DNA of 45,646 nt from Rhodobacteraceae bacterium HLUCCA09. Lineage in GTDB: Bacteria; Pseudomonadota; Alphaproteobacteria; Rhodobacterales; Rhodobacteraceae. The notes under the pieces were generated by a model that did not search any database, was not told the DNA's origin, and was given only the letters and a program-made list of their open reading frames with translations. The stretch spans positions 1 through 45,646 of the forward strand of contig LJNT01000148.1 in NCBI GenBank assembly GCA_001314685.1, read 5' to 3'. The position numbers were made by a program, and so were the translations under genes. Below, piece by piece: positions 30,693 to 43,043 of the stretch; within the stretch, counting starts at the first letter, position 1; each line of letters begins with the position of its first letter.

Positions 30693-31832
30693 ATGGATTT
30701 CGCGCTGAGCGACGAGGCGCGCGCGATTCAAGATATGGCGCGCGCGGTGGGCGAGGCCGAGATCGCGCCCTACGCCCGCGACTGGGAGACGGCGGGCACC
30801 ATCCCGCGGGCGCTGTGGCCGAAGCTGGCAGAGCTGGGCTTTGGCGGGCTCTACGTCGCCGAGGAATCGGGCGGGTCGGGGCTGTCGCGGCTCGAGGCGA
30901 CACTGGTCTTCGAGGCGCTGTCCCGGTCGTGCGCCTCGGTCGCCGCGTTCCTGTCGATCCACAACATGTGTGCGGCGATGCTCGACCGGTATGGCTCGGA
31001 CGGCCTCAAGGCGCGCTTCCTCGGCCCCGCCATCGGGATGGAGACGGTCTTCTCCTACTGCCTGACCGAGCCCGGCTCGGGCTCAGACGCGGCCGCGCTG
31101 CGCACGAAGGCCGAGCGGACGAACGAGGGCTGGCGGCTGACCGGAACCAAGGCGTTCATCTCGGGGGGCGGCTATTCCGACGCCTACATCGTGATGGCAC
31201 GGTCAGGGCCCGAGGGGCCAAAGGGGATCTCGGGCTTCGTGGTCGAGGACGGGGCGGCGGGCCTGTCGTTCGGCGCGCTCGAGGACAAGATGGGCTGGCG
31301 GTCGCAGCCCACGCGGCAGGTGCAGCTCGACGCCTGCCCCGTGCCGGCGGCGAACCTGCTGGGCGAGGAGGGGCGCGGCTTTTCCTACGCGATGGCCGGG
31401 CTCGACGGCGGGCGGCTCAACATCGCGGCCTGTTCGCTCGGCGCGGCGCAGGCGGCGCTCGACCAGACGGTGGCCTACATGCGCGAGCGGCGCGCCTTCG
31501 GTCAGGCGCTGACCGAGTTCCAGGCGCTGCAGTTCCGCCTTGCCGACATGGAGATCGAGCTGGAGGCCGCGCGCACCTTCCTGCGCCAGGCGGCGTGGAA
31601 GCTCGACCGGGGCGCCCCCGACGCCACCCGCGCCTGCGCCATGGCCAAGAAGCTGGTGACCGAGGCGGGCAGCCGCGTGGCCGATCAGTGCCTGCAGCTG
31701 CATGGCGGTTATGGCTATCTCGCCGATTACGGGATCGAGAAGATCGTCCGCGACCTGCGGGTGCACCAGATCCTCGAAGGGACGAACGAGATCATGCGGC
31801 TGATCGTGGCCCGCTCGATGCTGACGCCATGA
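30693..31832 (+). CDS. Acyl-CoA dehydrogenase (probable isobutyryl-CoA dehydrogenase)
   Basis: MDFALSDEARAIQDMARAV...YCLTEPGSGSDAAALRTKAERT...QLHGGYGYLADYGIEKIVRDLRVHQILEGTNEIMR; context with mmsA/mmsB. Confidence 0.93.
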   Translation: MDFALSDEARAIQDMARAVGEAEIAPYARDWETAGTIPRALWPKLAELGFGGLYVAEESGGSGLSRLEATLVFEALSRSCASVAAFLSIHNMCAAMLDRYGSDGLKARFLGPAIGMETVFSYCLTEPGSGSDAAALRTKAERTNEGWRLTGTKAFISGGGYSDAYIVMARSGPEGPKGISGFVVEDGAAGLSFGALEDKMGWRSQPTRQVQLDACPVPAANLLGEEGRGFSYAMAGLDGGRLNIAACSLGAAQAALDQTVAYMRERRAFGQALTEFQALQFRLADMEIELEAARTFLRQAAWKLDRGAPDATRACAMAKKLVTEAGSRVADQCLQLHGGYGYLADYGIEKIVRDLRVHQILEGTNEIMRLIVARSMLTP

Positions 31833-32878
31833 GCGCGGCCGAGGCGGACATCCGCAGGGAAGGCCGCGTCGGCCGGATCACGGTGAACCGGCCGAAGGCG
31901 CTGAACGCGATCACCCACGACATCGTGCGCGCGGTGTCGGAGGCTCTGCCCGCCTGGGCGGCCGACGACGACATCGCGATGCTGGTGATCGACGCGGTGG
32001 GCGAGAAGGCGTTCTGCGCCGGCGGCGACCTGATGGAGATCTACCGCGCCGGGGTGGCGGGCGACTTCGAGCCCGCCCGCGCCTTCTGGCGCGACGAATA
32101 CCGGATGAACGCCGCGCTGTTCCGTTTTCCCAAGCCCGTCGCATCGTTCCTGCACGGCTTCACCATGGGCGGCGGCGTGGGCCTTGGGTGCCACGGCTCG
32201 CACCGGGTGGTGGGCGACACCAGCCAGATCGCCATGCCCGAGACCTCGATCGGCCTCGTGCCCGACGTGGGCGGCTCGCTCCTGCTGGCGCGGGCGCCGG
32301 GGCGGCTGGGCGAATACCTCGCCACGACCGCCCGGCGGATGGGGCCGGGCGATGCGATCCATGCCGGTTTCGCCGACTACTACCTGCCGGAGGCGAGGTG
32401 GGAGGCGCTGAAGGCGGAGCTGGCCGAGACCGGCGACTGGGAGGCGCTCGACCGCGCGGCCGAACCCCCGCCGGAAAGTCCTCTCGCGGCGATGCAGCCG
32501 CAGATCGACCGGCATTTCGCGGGCGACACGCTGGGCGACATCCTGCGCGCGCTCCGGGCCGAGGGGGGCGATTTCGCCGAAGAGTCGCTTCAGCGGATGG
32601 AGCGGAACGCGCCGCTCGCCATGGCGGCGGCCGTCGAGACGGTCCACCGGATGCGGGGGGCGGCGGCGACGATCGAGCGCGCGCTCGGCCTCGAGCACCG
32701 CTATACGTGGCGCGCGATCGCGCAGGGCGACTTTCTCGAGGGCATCCGGGCGATGATCGTCGACAAGGACAGGACCCCGCGCTGGACGCACACGCCCGAC
32801 GCCGTGCCGCTGGCGGCGGTGGCGCAGATGCTCATGCCGCTGGGGGAGGCGGCGCTCGACCTGGGAGGACGGACATGA
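31829..32878 (+). CDS. Enoyl-CoA hydratase/isomerase family, probable 3-hydroxyisobutyryl-CoA hydrolase
   Basis: ITVNRPKALNAITHDIV...KAFCAGGDLMEIYRAG...GFTMGGGVGLGCHGSHRVV...MPETSIGLVPDVGGS. Confidence 0.92.
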   Translation: MSAAEADIRREGRVGRITVNRPKALNAITHDIVRAVSEALPAWAADDDIAMLVIDAVGEKAFCAGGDLMEIYRAGVAGDFEPARAFWRDEYRMNAALFRFPKPVASFLHGFTMGGGVGLGCHGSHRVVGDTSQIAMPETSIGLVPDVGGSLLLARAPGRLGEYLATTARRMGPGDAIHAGFADYYLPEARWEALKAELAETGDWEALDRAAEPPPESPLAAMQPQIDRHFAGDTLGDILRALRAEGGDFAEESLQRMERNAPLAMAAAVETVHRMRGAAATIERALGLEHRYTWRAIAQGDFLEGIRAMIVDKDRTPRWTHTPDAVPLAAVAQMLMPLGEAALDLGGRT

Positions 32879-33753
32879 AGGTGGGTTTCATCGGCCTCGG
32901 CAACATGGGCGCGCCGATGGCCGCCAACCTGGCCAGGGCCGGGCACGAGGTGAGGGGCCATGACCTCGCCGCGCCCTGCCCCGAGGGCGTGACATGGGCC
33001 GCGAGCGGGGCGGAGGCAGCGCGCGGCGCCGAGGTGGTGATCACCATGCTGCCCGACGGGGCGATCCTGCGGACGGTGGCGGCCGAGCTGATCCCGGCGA
33101 TGGACAAGGGCGCGATCCTGCTCGACTGCTCGACGGTCGACGTGGACAGCGCCCGCGCCGTGGCGGATCAGGCCGCGCAGGCCGGCCTCATGGCGCTCGA
33201 CGCGCCCGTGTCGGGCGGCGTCGGCGGCGCACAGGCGGGCACCCTCACCTTCATGGTCGGCGGCCCCGAAGAGGCCCATGCCCGCGCCCTGCCCCTCCTC
33301 GAGATCATGGGGGCCAGGGCCGTGCACTGCGGGCCGGCGGGCGCCGGGCAATCGGCCAAGATCTGCAACAACATGATTCTCGGCGCGACGATGATCGTCA
33401 CCTGCGAGGCCTTCGCGCTGGCAGACAAGCTGGGCCTCTCGCGACAGGCCATGTTCGACGTGGTCAGCACCTCCTCGGGGCAGTCGTGGTCGCTCACCAC
33501 CTACTGCCCGGCGCCGGGAGTGGGGCCGACCTCGCCCGCCGACAACGACTATCGCCCGGGCTTTGCCGCCGACCTGATGCTGAAGGATCTGCGCCTGTCG
33601 CAGCAGGCCGCCGAAAGCCACGATGCCGACACGCCCCTCGGCTCGGCCGCGATGACGCTCTACGCGAGGTTCGTCGAGGAAGAAGGCGGAACGGGAAAGG
33701 ATTTCTCGGCCATGCTGCCCCGCTTCGAGGGGCGGGGGCGCGGCGACGGCTGA
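32875..33753 (+). CDS. mmsB: 3-hydroxyisobutyrate dehydrogenase
   Basis: MKVGFIGLGNMGAPMAANLARAGHEV...DAPVSGGVGGAQAGTLTFMVGG...SAKICNNMILGATM. Confidence 0.95.
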   Translation: MKVGFIGLGNMGAPMAANLARAGHEVRGHDLAAPCPEGVTWAASGAEAARGAEVVITMLPDGAILRTVAAELIPAMDKGAILLDCSTVDVDSARAVADQAAQAGLMALDAPVSGGVGGAQAGTLTFMVGGPEEAHARALPLLEIMGARAVHCGPAGAGQSAKICNNMILGATMIVTCEAFALADKLGLSRQAMFDVVSTSSGQSWSLTTYCPAPGVGPTSPADNDYRPGFAADLMLKDLRLSQQAAESHDADTPLGSAAMTLYARFVEEEGGTGKDFSAMLPRFEGRGRGDG

Positions 33754-33786
33754 GCCGCGTTCAGGCCCGGCGGGGGCGCGCCGGGG

Positions 33787-34698
33787 TCAATCGTCGAGCC
33801 GCTGGAGCATTGCGGCGCCGGCCTCGACCAGCGCCCGGCCGGCGTCGATCGCCTCGGCCGCGCGGTCGAGTTCGAGCACGCCGATATGGCCCAGCTCCGC
33901 CGCGAGAAGCGCGTCGGGCGGGTCGGCGGCCAGCCGGGTGGCGCAAAGATAGCCGGTCAGCATGTCGATGGAGGCGCTGATCACCTGGAGATAGTCGGGC
34001 GCGGCAGTGTCGTCCGGCCCCTCCTCCGCGCCGGGCGAGAACATGCCCCGAAGGGCCTCGGGCAGACGCGCCACGACCGCGGGCGCGGCCAGATGCGGCC
34101 AGAGCCCCCCGCCCTTCGGCCGCGTCCAGAGCGGCTGGGCGCCGCGGGCATTGGGGTTGACGCCCAGGATGCGGCGAAAGCCGAGCGCGCGCACCGCCGA
34201 GACGGGCACCGGGTTGGTCAACCCGCCGTCGAGCAGCCAGCGCCCCTCGATGCGATAGGGACGGAACACGCCCGGAATGGCGATCGAGGCACGCACGGCG
34301 GCGCGAAGGTCACCGTCGGCGATCCAGATCTCGCGGCCGGTCTCCATGTCGGTCGCCAGCAAGACGAGCGGCCGGTCGAGATCCTCGATCCGCTCGGGCA
34401 CCTCGAGGTGGTCGAGAATCCGCCAGACGGCGCGGCCTGCGACGATGCCGCCCTGCCCGAGTCCCAGATCTACGTAGGAAAGCACCTGCGCGCGCGTCAG
34501 CCCGCGCGCCCATACCTCCAGCGCCTCGAGCTTGCCGGCCGCCCACGCCGCGCCGACGAGCGCGCCCATCGAGCACCCGGCGGCACCGCCGGGCGACCGC
34601 CCGTTCGCTTCGAGAGCGCGCAAGACACCGACATGGCACCAGCCGCGCGCCCCGCCGCCCCCCAGGGCCACGCCGAACCCGTCGCGCGACGCATCCAT
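33787..34698 (-). CDS. Patatin-like phospholipase
   Basis: ALGGGGARGWCHVGVLRALE...GCSMGALVGAAWA...LLDGGLTNPVP. Confidence 0.93.
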   Translation of the reverse strand: MDASRDGFGVALGGGGARGWCHVGVLRALEANGRSPGGAAGCSMGALVGAAWAAGKLEALEVWARGLTRAQVLSYVDLGLGQGGIVAGRAVWRILDHLEVPERIEDLDRPLVLLATDMETGREIWIADGDLRAAVRASIAIPGVFRPYRIEGRWLLDGGLTNPVPVSAVRALGFRRILGVNPNARGAQPLWTRPKGGGLWPHLAAPAVVARLPEALRGMFSPGAEEGPDDTAAPDYLQVISASIDMLTGYLCATRLAADPPDALLAAELGHIGVLELDRAAEAIDAGRALVEAGAAMLQRLDD

Positions 34699-34802
34699 GG
34701 TGCCCTCTCTCCCGATGCTCCGTCGGGGCGAGGGCTAGGCGAGCGGGTGCGCCACGTCCAGAGGCACGTGATCGCGCCGCCGGTCCTGGCGAACGATCAG
34801 CC

Positions 34803-37667
<2,865 letters not shown>

Positions 37668-37734
37668 GAGTCCCACCTCTCTGCTCGCCCGCACAAGGTA
37701 GGGGATATGGGGGTGCGGGCCAACGAGAAAATGA

Positions 37735-37749
37735 GAACAGAAAATGAAC
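37735..37749 (-). promoter_or_regulatory. Putative LexA/SOS box GTTC-ATTTTCT-GTTC upstream of uvrA
   Basis: GAACAGAAAATGAAC on + strand, 68 nt upstream of the uvrA start. Confidence 0.8.
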
Positions 37750-37862
37750 ACCGGGTGCGTGGCACGAATTTCGCGCGGCGCGGGCGGGTGAACGGCCGCG
37801 CATCGCGCCTGTCGCCGTCAAGACGCCCGACCGACCAGTGGCGGGCTGATCGAGAGCTTTGC

Positions 37863-39071
37863 TTACCGTTGGTAGGCCCTGTCCCCGCGCGCCCTTGCCA
37901 GCAGGGCCTGGCCCGCGGCGCCGAGCACGAGCGCCAGAGCGAGCGGCCAGACGAGACCGGCAAAGCCGAAGGCCGCGATGCAGGCGGCCAGCACCGGCAC
38001 GCCGAGGGTGTTGCCGAGGTTGCCGGTCTGCGCGAGCCCGCCATTGGCGAGCGCCCGGTCGGCCGGCGCGGCATTGAGCTCGGGGACCGCGGCGAAGCCC
38101 GCCCCCTGCACCAGCCCCAGCGCCGCCGCCACCGCGAGGCAGAGCGCGGGGTGGCCCGGCGCCGCGAGGAAGGCGAGCGCCAGCGCCGCCGCCGCCACGA
38201 ACCCGATCTGCATGACCGCGACCGCCGACATCCACCGCAGGAGCGCGACGCCGAGGGTCAGCGACGACGCGATGGAGACCAGCGGCATGGCTGTCAGCGT
38301 CGCTGTCCGCGCCGCCTCGGGGACGTGCGGGCCGATCAGCGTCAGGAGCGCCACGAAGGCAAAGGTGTAGAACAGCCAGCCCGCCGCCGGCGCCCCGATG
38401 CGGGCCGAACGATAGATCCGCGCGCTACGGGCCATCAGATCGCCCGAGCGCGGCAGCCACGGGCCGTCGGTCGTCTCGTCCACCGGCAGCAGCGCCGCGA
38501 GCACCGCCGCGAAGGCCGCCATCCAGACCGCATGGGCAAGGAACAGCGCCGGCACGCCGTGCCGCTCGGCCAGCGGAACGCCGAAGGCCGCGATCCCGGC
38601 GAAGGCCACACCGAAGAACGTGCCCCACAGCGTCAGCGTGACGGGCCGATGCCGCGGCGCCGAGAGCTGCGAGATCAGCGTCGGCGCGGCCACGACGATG
38701 GCCAGGTGAAACGCCCCCTCCACCACCCGCAGGCCGAGGAACACCCAGAGCGGCAGGGCGAACGCCTGCAGCGCAGACAGCGCGGCGCCGCCCGCCAACC
38801 CCGCCAGCATCGCCCGGCGCAGCCCGACCGACGAGACGACGACGCCCGCCGCAACGCCCAGCACGATGCCCACGACGCCCACGAGCGACACCGCCCAGCC
38901 AAGCACCGCGCCCGCGCCGGGGTAGAGCGTGGGCAGCATGTCGTAGATCAGTGCGACCTTGCCGTATTGCCCGGCGGCACCGAGGCCGGCCCCCCAGAGC
39001 GCCAGCACCAGCCAGACCCGCGTCGCCCCCGCCTCGTGCGGCGGGGCGGCCGGGTCAGATGTGGATGACAC
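37863..39071 (-). CDS. MFS transporter
   Basis: About 12 hydrophobic segments; GVVVSSVGLRRAMLAGLAGGAALS. Confidence 0.85.
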   Translation of the reverse strand: MSSTSDPAAPPHEAGATRVWLVLALWGAGLGAAGQYGKVALIYDMLPTLYPGAGAVLGWAVSLVGVVGIVLGVAAGVVVSSVGLRRAMLAGLAGGAALSALQAFALPLWVFLGLRVVEGAFHLAIVVAAPTLISQLSAPRHRPVTLTLWGTFFGVAFAGIAAFGVPLAERHGVPALFLAHAVWMAAFAAVLAALLPVDETTDGPWLPRSGDLMARSARIYRSARIGAPAAGWLFYTFAFVALLTLIGPHVPEAARTATLTAMPLVSIASSLTLGVALLRWMSAVAVMQIGFVAAAALALAFLAAPGHPALCLAVAAALGLVQGAGFAAVPELNAAPADRALANGGLAQTGNLGNTLGVPVLAACIAAFGFAGLVWPLALALVLGAAGQALLARARGDRAYQR

Positions 39072-40452
39072 GGTCGTAGGCGTCGAGCACGCTCTCGTGC
39101 ATCATCTCGGAGAGGGTCGGATGCGGGAAGACGGTGTGCATCAGCTCTTCCTCGGTCGTCTCCAGCGTCTGGCCCACGGCGTAGCCCTGGATCAGCTCGG
39201 TCACCTCGGCGCCGACCATGTGCGCGCCCAGGAGCTCGCCCGTCTTCGCGTCGAACACCGTCTTGACCATGCCCTCGGGCTCGCCCAGCGCCAGCGCCTT
39301 GCCGTTGCCGATGAAGGGGAAGCGGCCGACGCGCACCTCGTGCCCCCTTTTCCTGGCCTGCGCCTCGGTCAGCCCGACGCTCGCGATCTGCGGCTGGCAA
39401 TAGGTGCAGCCCGGGATGCGCTCGGGCGGAACAGGGTGCACGTCGTTCTTCCCCGCGATCAGCTCGGCCACCATGACGCCCTCGTGGGACGCCTTGTGGG
39501 CGAGCCAGGGCGCGCCCGCGAGATCGCCGATGGCCCAGACGCCCTCGACACCGGTGCGGCAATACGGGTCGGTCTTCACATGGCTCTTCTCGACCGTCAC
39601 GCCCAGCTTCTCGAGGCCCAGCCCTTCGGTGTTGCCGACGATGCCCACCGCCGAGATCACGGTGTCGAACTCGACCTGCTCAACCTTGCCCTCGGCCTCG
39701 ATATGGGCGGTCACCTTGCCCTTGCCGCGCTCGAGGCCCTTGACGATCGCCTTCCTGCGGATCGTCATGCCCTGCTTCTCGAAGCTCTTCTGCGCGAAGG
39801 CGCTGATCTCTTCATCTTCAACGGGCAGGATGCGGTCCATCACCTCGACGACGGTCACGTCGGCCCCGAGCGCGTTGTAGAAGCTGGCGAACTCGATGCC
39901 GATGGCGCCCGAGCCGATCACGAGCAGCCTCGATGGCATCCGGGGCGGCACGAGGGCGTGCCTGTAGGTCCACACCAGATCGCCGTCGGCCTCCAGCCCG
40001 GGCAGCTCGCGCGCCCGCGCTCCGGTGGCGAGCACGACGTGCTTGGCGGTCAGCTCCTGCGTGCCCTTGTCGGTCCTGACCGAGACGCGCCCCCTTGCCG
40101 GCACGCTCGCCTCGCCCATGATCGCGGTCACCTTGTTCTTCTTCAGCAGGTGGCCGACGCCCGAGTTCAGCTGCCTGGCGATCCCGCGCGAGCGCTTCAC
40201 CACCGCATCGAGGTCGTAGCCGATGCCGTCGGCCTTGAGCCCGTAATCCTTCGCCCGCTCCATCAGGTGGAACACCTCGGCCGAGCGCAGCATCGCCTTG
40301 GTCGGAATGCAGCCCCAGTTCAGACAGATGCCGCCCATGTGCTCGCGCTCGACGCAGGCGACCCTTAGGCCCAGCTGCGCGCCGCGGATCGCGGCGACGT
40401 AGCCGCCGGGCCCGGCGCCGATCACGATCATGTCGAAGTCCTGCTCAGCCAT
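39055..40452 (-). CDS. lpdA: Dihydrolipoyl dehydrogenase
   Basis: MIVIGAGPGGYVAAIRGAQLGLRVACVEREHMGGICLNWGCIPTKAMLRS...HPTLSEMMHESVLDAY. Confidence 0.97.
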   Translation of the reverse strand: MAEQDFDMIVIGAGPGGYVAAIRGAQLGLRVACVEREHMGGICLNWGCIPTKAMLRSAEVFHLMERAKDYGLKADGIGYDLDAVVKRSRGIARQLNSGVGHLLKKNKVTAIMGEASVPARGRVSVRTDKGTQELTAKHVVLATGARARELPGLEADGDLVWTYRHALVPPRMPSRLLVIGSGAIGIEFASFYNALGADVTVVEVMDRILPVEDEEISAFAQKSFEKQGMTIRRKAIVKGLERGKGKVTAHIEAEGKVEQVEFDTVISAVGIVGNTEGLGLEKLGVTVEKSHVKTDPYCRTGVEGVWAIGDLAGAPWLAHKASHEGVMVAELIAGKNDVHPVPPERIPGCTYCQPQIASVGLTEAQARKRGHEVRVGRFPFIGNGKALALGEPEGMVKTVFDAKTGELLGAHMVGAEVTELIQGYAVGQTLETTEEELMHTVFPHPTLSEMMHESVLDAYDRVIHI

Positions 40453-40620
40453 GTCCTGCCCTCCCGGGGCTCCTGTTCACGCGTCTCGGCCCAGACCTAC
40501 CGCATCGCGCGGCCCGGCCCAACCCGGCCGCCCCGCGCCCCGCCGCCGCGCCCTCCCCGATCCGCGGCCCCCCGATCCGCAGGCCGCGTGGACCTCGTGC
40601 TACGCACATCGGCCCACCCG

Positions 40621-40649
40621 CCCGGCGATCCCTCGCCTGCGCGCGCCGC
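40621..40649. repeat. 29-nt dispersed repeat, copy 2 (identical to 1628..1656)
   Basis: cccggcgatccctcgcctgcgcgcgccgc. Confidence 0.85.
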
Positions 40650-40704
40650 CCTCGGCACGCGACGCGGCAGACAGGCGAGCGGGGCCCCGGATGCGATTCC
40701 CCGG

Positions 40705-40768
40705 CTTCTTCTTGCTCCAAGTATCCCGGGGGGAGTCGGCCGGATGGCCGACGGGGGGCTGGCCCCCC
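40705..40768 (-). repeat. Structured intergenic element copy G
   Basis: Reverse strand: GGGGGG-ccag-CCCCCC / GTCGGCC-atcc-GGCCGAC / TCCCCCCGGGATACTTGGAGCAAGAAGAAG. Confidence 0.8.
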
Positions 40769-40782
40769 GCCCCCCTCCCCGG

Positions 40783-41373
40783 TCAGGCGGCTTCGGGCTG
40801 CAGCTCGCGCACGACGGCGCCGTAACCGCCCCCCGCGAGGAAGGCCTGCTCCGCCGCGGTGCTTCGGCGCCCCAATGCGGCGTTGCGGTGGGGGAACCGG
40901 CCGTGGCGGCGGATCACCTCGCGGTGGGCGCGGGCGTGGAGCAGGTTGTCGGCCCCCGTCCGGGGCATTCGCGTCAGGATCAGACGCAGCGCGTGTTCCT
41001 GGTCGGCGAGCACCTCGGAATGCATCAGCGGCAGGTAGAAGAACTGGCGCTGGGGCTCGGCCACCCGCGTGTCCCAGCTCTGGCCGATGGCGCGCAGGGC
41101 CGCGCGTCGCGCGAGCCGGTCGGTGGCATAGGCGCGGCCGTCGTCGCCGCGGAACATGTTGCGCGGAAGCTGGTCGGTCACGATCAGGTAGGCGAGCGAC
41201 GCCTGGGGCCCGCAGAGCCAGGGCGACAGGCCGCCCCCGCGCGCCGCCGTCCACGTCTCGGCGAAGCGGTCGCGGATCGCAGCGTCGACCGCCTCGTCGA
41301 CCCGGTACCAGCCGGCCGGCCCGACCTCTTCGACCCAGAACGAGACCACCTCCGCCGGCGTCGCGATACCCAT
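40783..41373 (-). CDS. DUF924 family protein
   Basis: EVVSFWVEEVGPAGWYRVDEAVDAAIRDRFAETW...YLIVTDQLPRNMFRGDDGRAYATDRLA...FFYLPLMHSE. Confidence 0.9.
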   Translation of the reverse strand: MGIATPAEVVSFWVEEVGPAGWYRVDEAVDAAIRDRFAETWTAARGGGLSPWLCGPQASLAYLIVTDQLPRNMFRGDDGRAYATDRLARRAALRAIGQSWDTRVAEPQRQFFYLPLMHSEVLADQEHALRLILTRMPRTGADNLLHARAHREVIRRHGRFPHRNAALGRRSTAAEQAFLAGGGYGAVVRELQPEAA

Positions 41374-41562
41374 GCCCCTGCCCTCCCCGTGACCGCTCCG
41401 GAGCGAGCGTGCCAACAGGCGCCCGCCGCGGCAAGGCCGCGTCGCTGCCGCGGCCGGGCACGGTGAGCGGAAAGGCGCCGGGCCCGGCTCGCGGGGGAAA
41501 TACGGCCCGCCCCGGCGGGCGCCTCCGCTCATGATGCGCGCTCAGGCCACGCTCAGCCGCGC

Positions 41563-42867
41563 TCAGGGCACGCCGCGGCCGTCGCCGCCCTCCGCCTCCT
41601 GCGCCTCGGCGGCAAGCTCCTCGGCCGCCTCGACGTAGAGCTCCTGCGCCGCCTCCACCGCGACGGGCGAGGCGGTGGGCGTGATCGGCGCGTAGGAGAC
41701 GGCTTCGTAATCCTCCTCGGCGGCGTAGGCCGAGGGCCGGCGCGTCATCCGCCACGCGGCGTAGAGCGAAACGGCCGCCATGATCGCGGTCATGAACATC
41801 CAGAACCCCGCGGGCCCGAACGCCGAGAGCATCCAGCCGATGGCGAGCGGACCCGCGATCGCGCCGACGCCATTGACGAAGAGCAGTCCCGCCGAGCCGC
41901 CCGCCATGTCCTCGGGCGCGAGGTAGTCGTTGGTGTAGGCGATGAGCAGGGAATAGAGCGGCTGGCCCAGCCCGCCGTTGAGGAAGGCCACGCCCACCAG
42001 CACCCAGAACACCCCGCCCATGAAGATGCCTACCGCCGAGACCGCCGCGCCGAGGCCCGCCACACCGAGGATCAGCAGCCGCCGGTCCATCCGGTCCGAC
42101 AGCCAGCCGATCGGATATTGCAGCACCATCGCGCCGAGGAAGATGGCGGCGATGAAGGCCGAGATCTGCGGCACGCTCAGCCCCGCCTCGGTGGCGTAGA
42201 CCGAGGCCATGCCGAACTGCCCGGCGAAGACGCCCCCCATGAGCAGCATCCCCACCATGCCGAGCGGCGAGACGCGGAACAACTCCCGCAGACCCAGCGA
42301 GCGCGTCGCCTCGAAGGCCGGCGTGGGCTGGATCGACAGCAGGATCGGCGCGAAGGAGAGCGAAACGAGCACCGAGGGGATGATGAACAGGATGTAGCCC
42401 GCCGGGTCGGCCAGCGTCAGGATGCCCTGCGCGGCGACCACCCCCATCATCTGCACGATCATGTAGGCCGAGAGGGTCTGTCCCCGCGTCTCGTTCGTGG
42501 TGGTATTGTTGAGCCACGACTCCGCCGTGATGTAGACGCCCGACAGGCAGAAGCCGATCAGCACGCGCAGCACGATCCACGCCCAGGGGATCGTCGCGAC
42601 GGGATAGAGGATCAGCACCGCCGAGATCAGCGAGCCGAGGAAGGCGAAGACGCGGACATGCCCCACCCGGCGGATGATGTGCGGCGTCACCCGGCTGCCG
42701 CCGAGAAAGCCCAGGAAATAGGCCGAGGTCACCAGCGACAGCTCGAAGGTCGAGAAGCCCTCGATCGCGCCCCGCACGCCCATCAGCGTGCCCTGCAGGC
42801 CGTTGCCCACCATCAGCAGGCCCATCCCCAGCAGCAGGGCCCAGGAGCCCGCGATCACCTTGAGCAT
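41563..42867 (-). CDS. MFS transporter with acidic Ala/Glu-rich C-terminal tail
   Basis: MLKVIAGSWALLLGMGLLMVGNGLQGTLMGVRGAIEGF... 12-TM pattern; tail AVEAAQELYVEAAEELAAEAQEAEGGDGRG. Confidence 0.9.
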   Translation of the reverse strand: MLKVIAGSWALLLGMGLLMVGNGLQGTLMGVRGAIEGFSTFELSLVTSAYFLGFLGGSRVTPHIIRRVGHVRVFAFLGSLISAVLILYPVATIPWAWIVLRVLIGFCLSGVYITAESWLNNTTTNETRGQTLSAYMIVQMMGVVAAQGILTLADPAGYILFIIPSVLVSLSFAPILLSIQPTPAFEATRSLGLRELFRVSPLGMVGMLLMGGVFAGQFGMASVYATEAGLSVPQISAFIAAIFLGAMVLQYPIGWLSDRMDRRLLILGVAGLGAAVSAVGIFMGGVFWVLVGVAFLNGGLGQPLYSLLIAYTNDYLAPEDMAGGSAGLLFVNGVGAIAGPLAIGWMLSAFGPAGFWMFMTAIMAAVSLYAAWRMTRRPSAYAAEEDYEAVSYAPITPTASPVAVEAAQELYVEAAEELAAEAQEAEGGDGRGVP

Positions 42868-43043
42868 CGACCGTCTCCCCTTTTGCCGGTGCGTCCCGCC
42901 TAGCCCGGTCGAGCCGTGGCAGGACCGCGCGATTGCGGCATACCGGCGTCGCGTTAAAGCACTTTGTCGCCGCGCCGGCGCATGGCGGGATTGCGCAAGA
43001 TGCAGGTCGGCCGCGCGGCATCGAGGCGGGCCACGCGGGGCGC

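Noticed and set aside
37668-37751. N-terminal extension of UvrA in the ORF track
   Set aside because: Would translate the SOS box; UvrA homology begins at [21 protein letters not shown] (start 37667)
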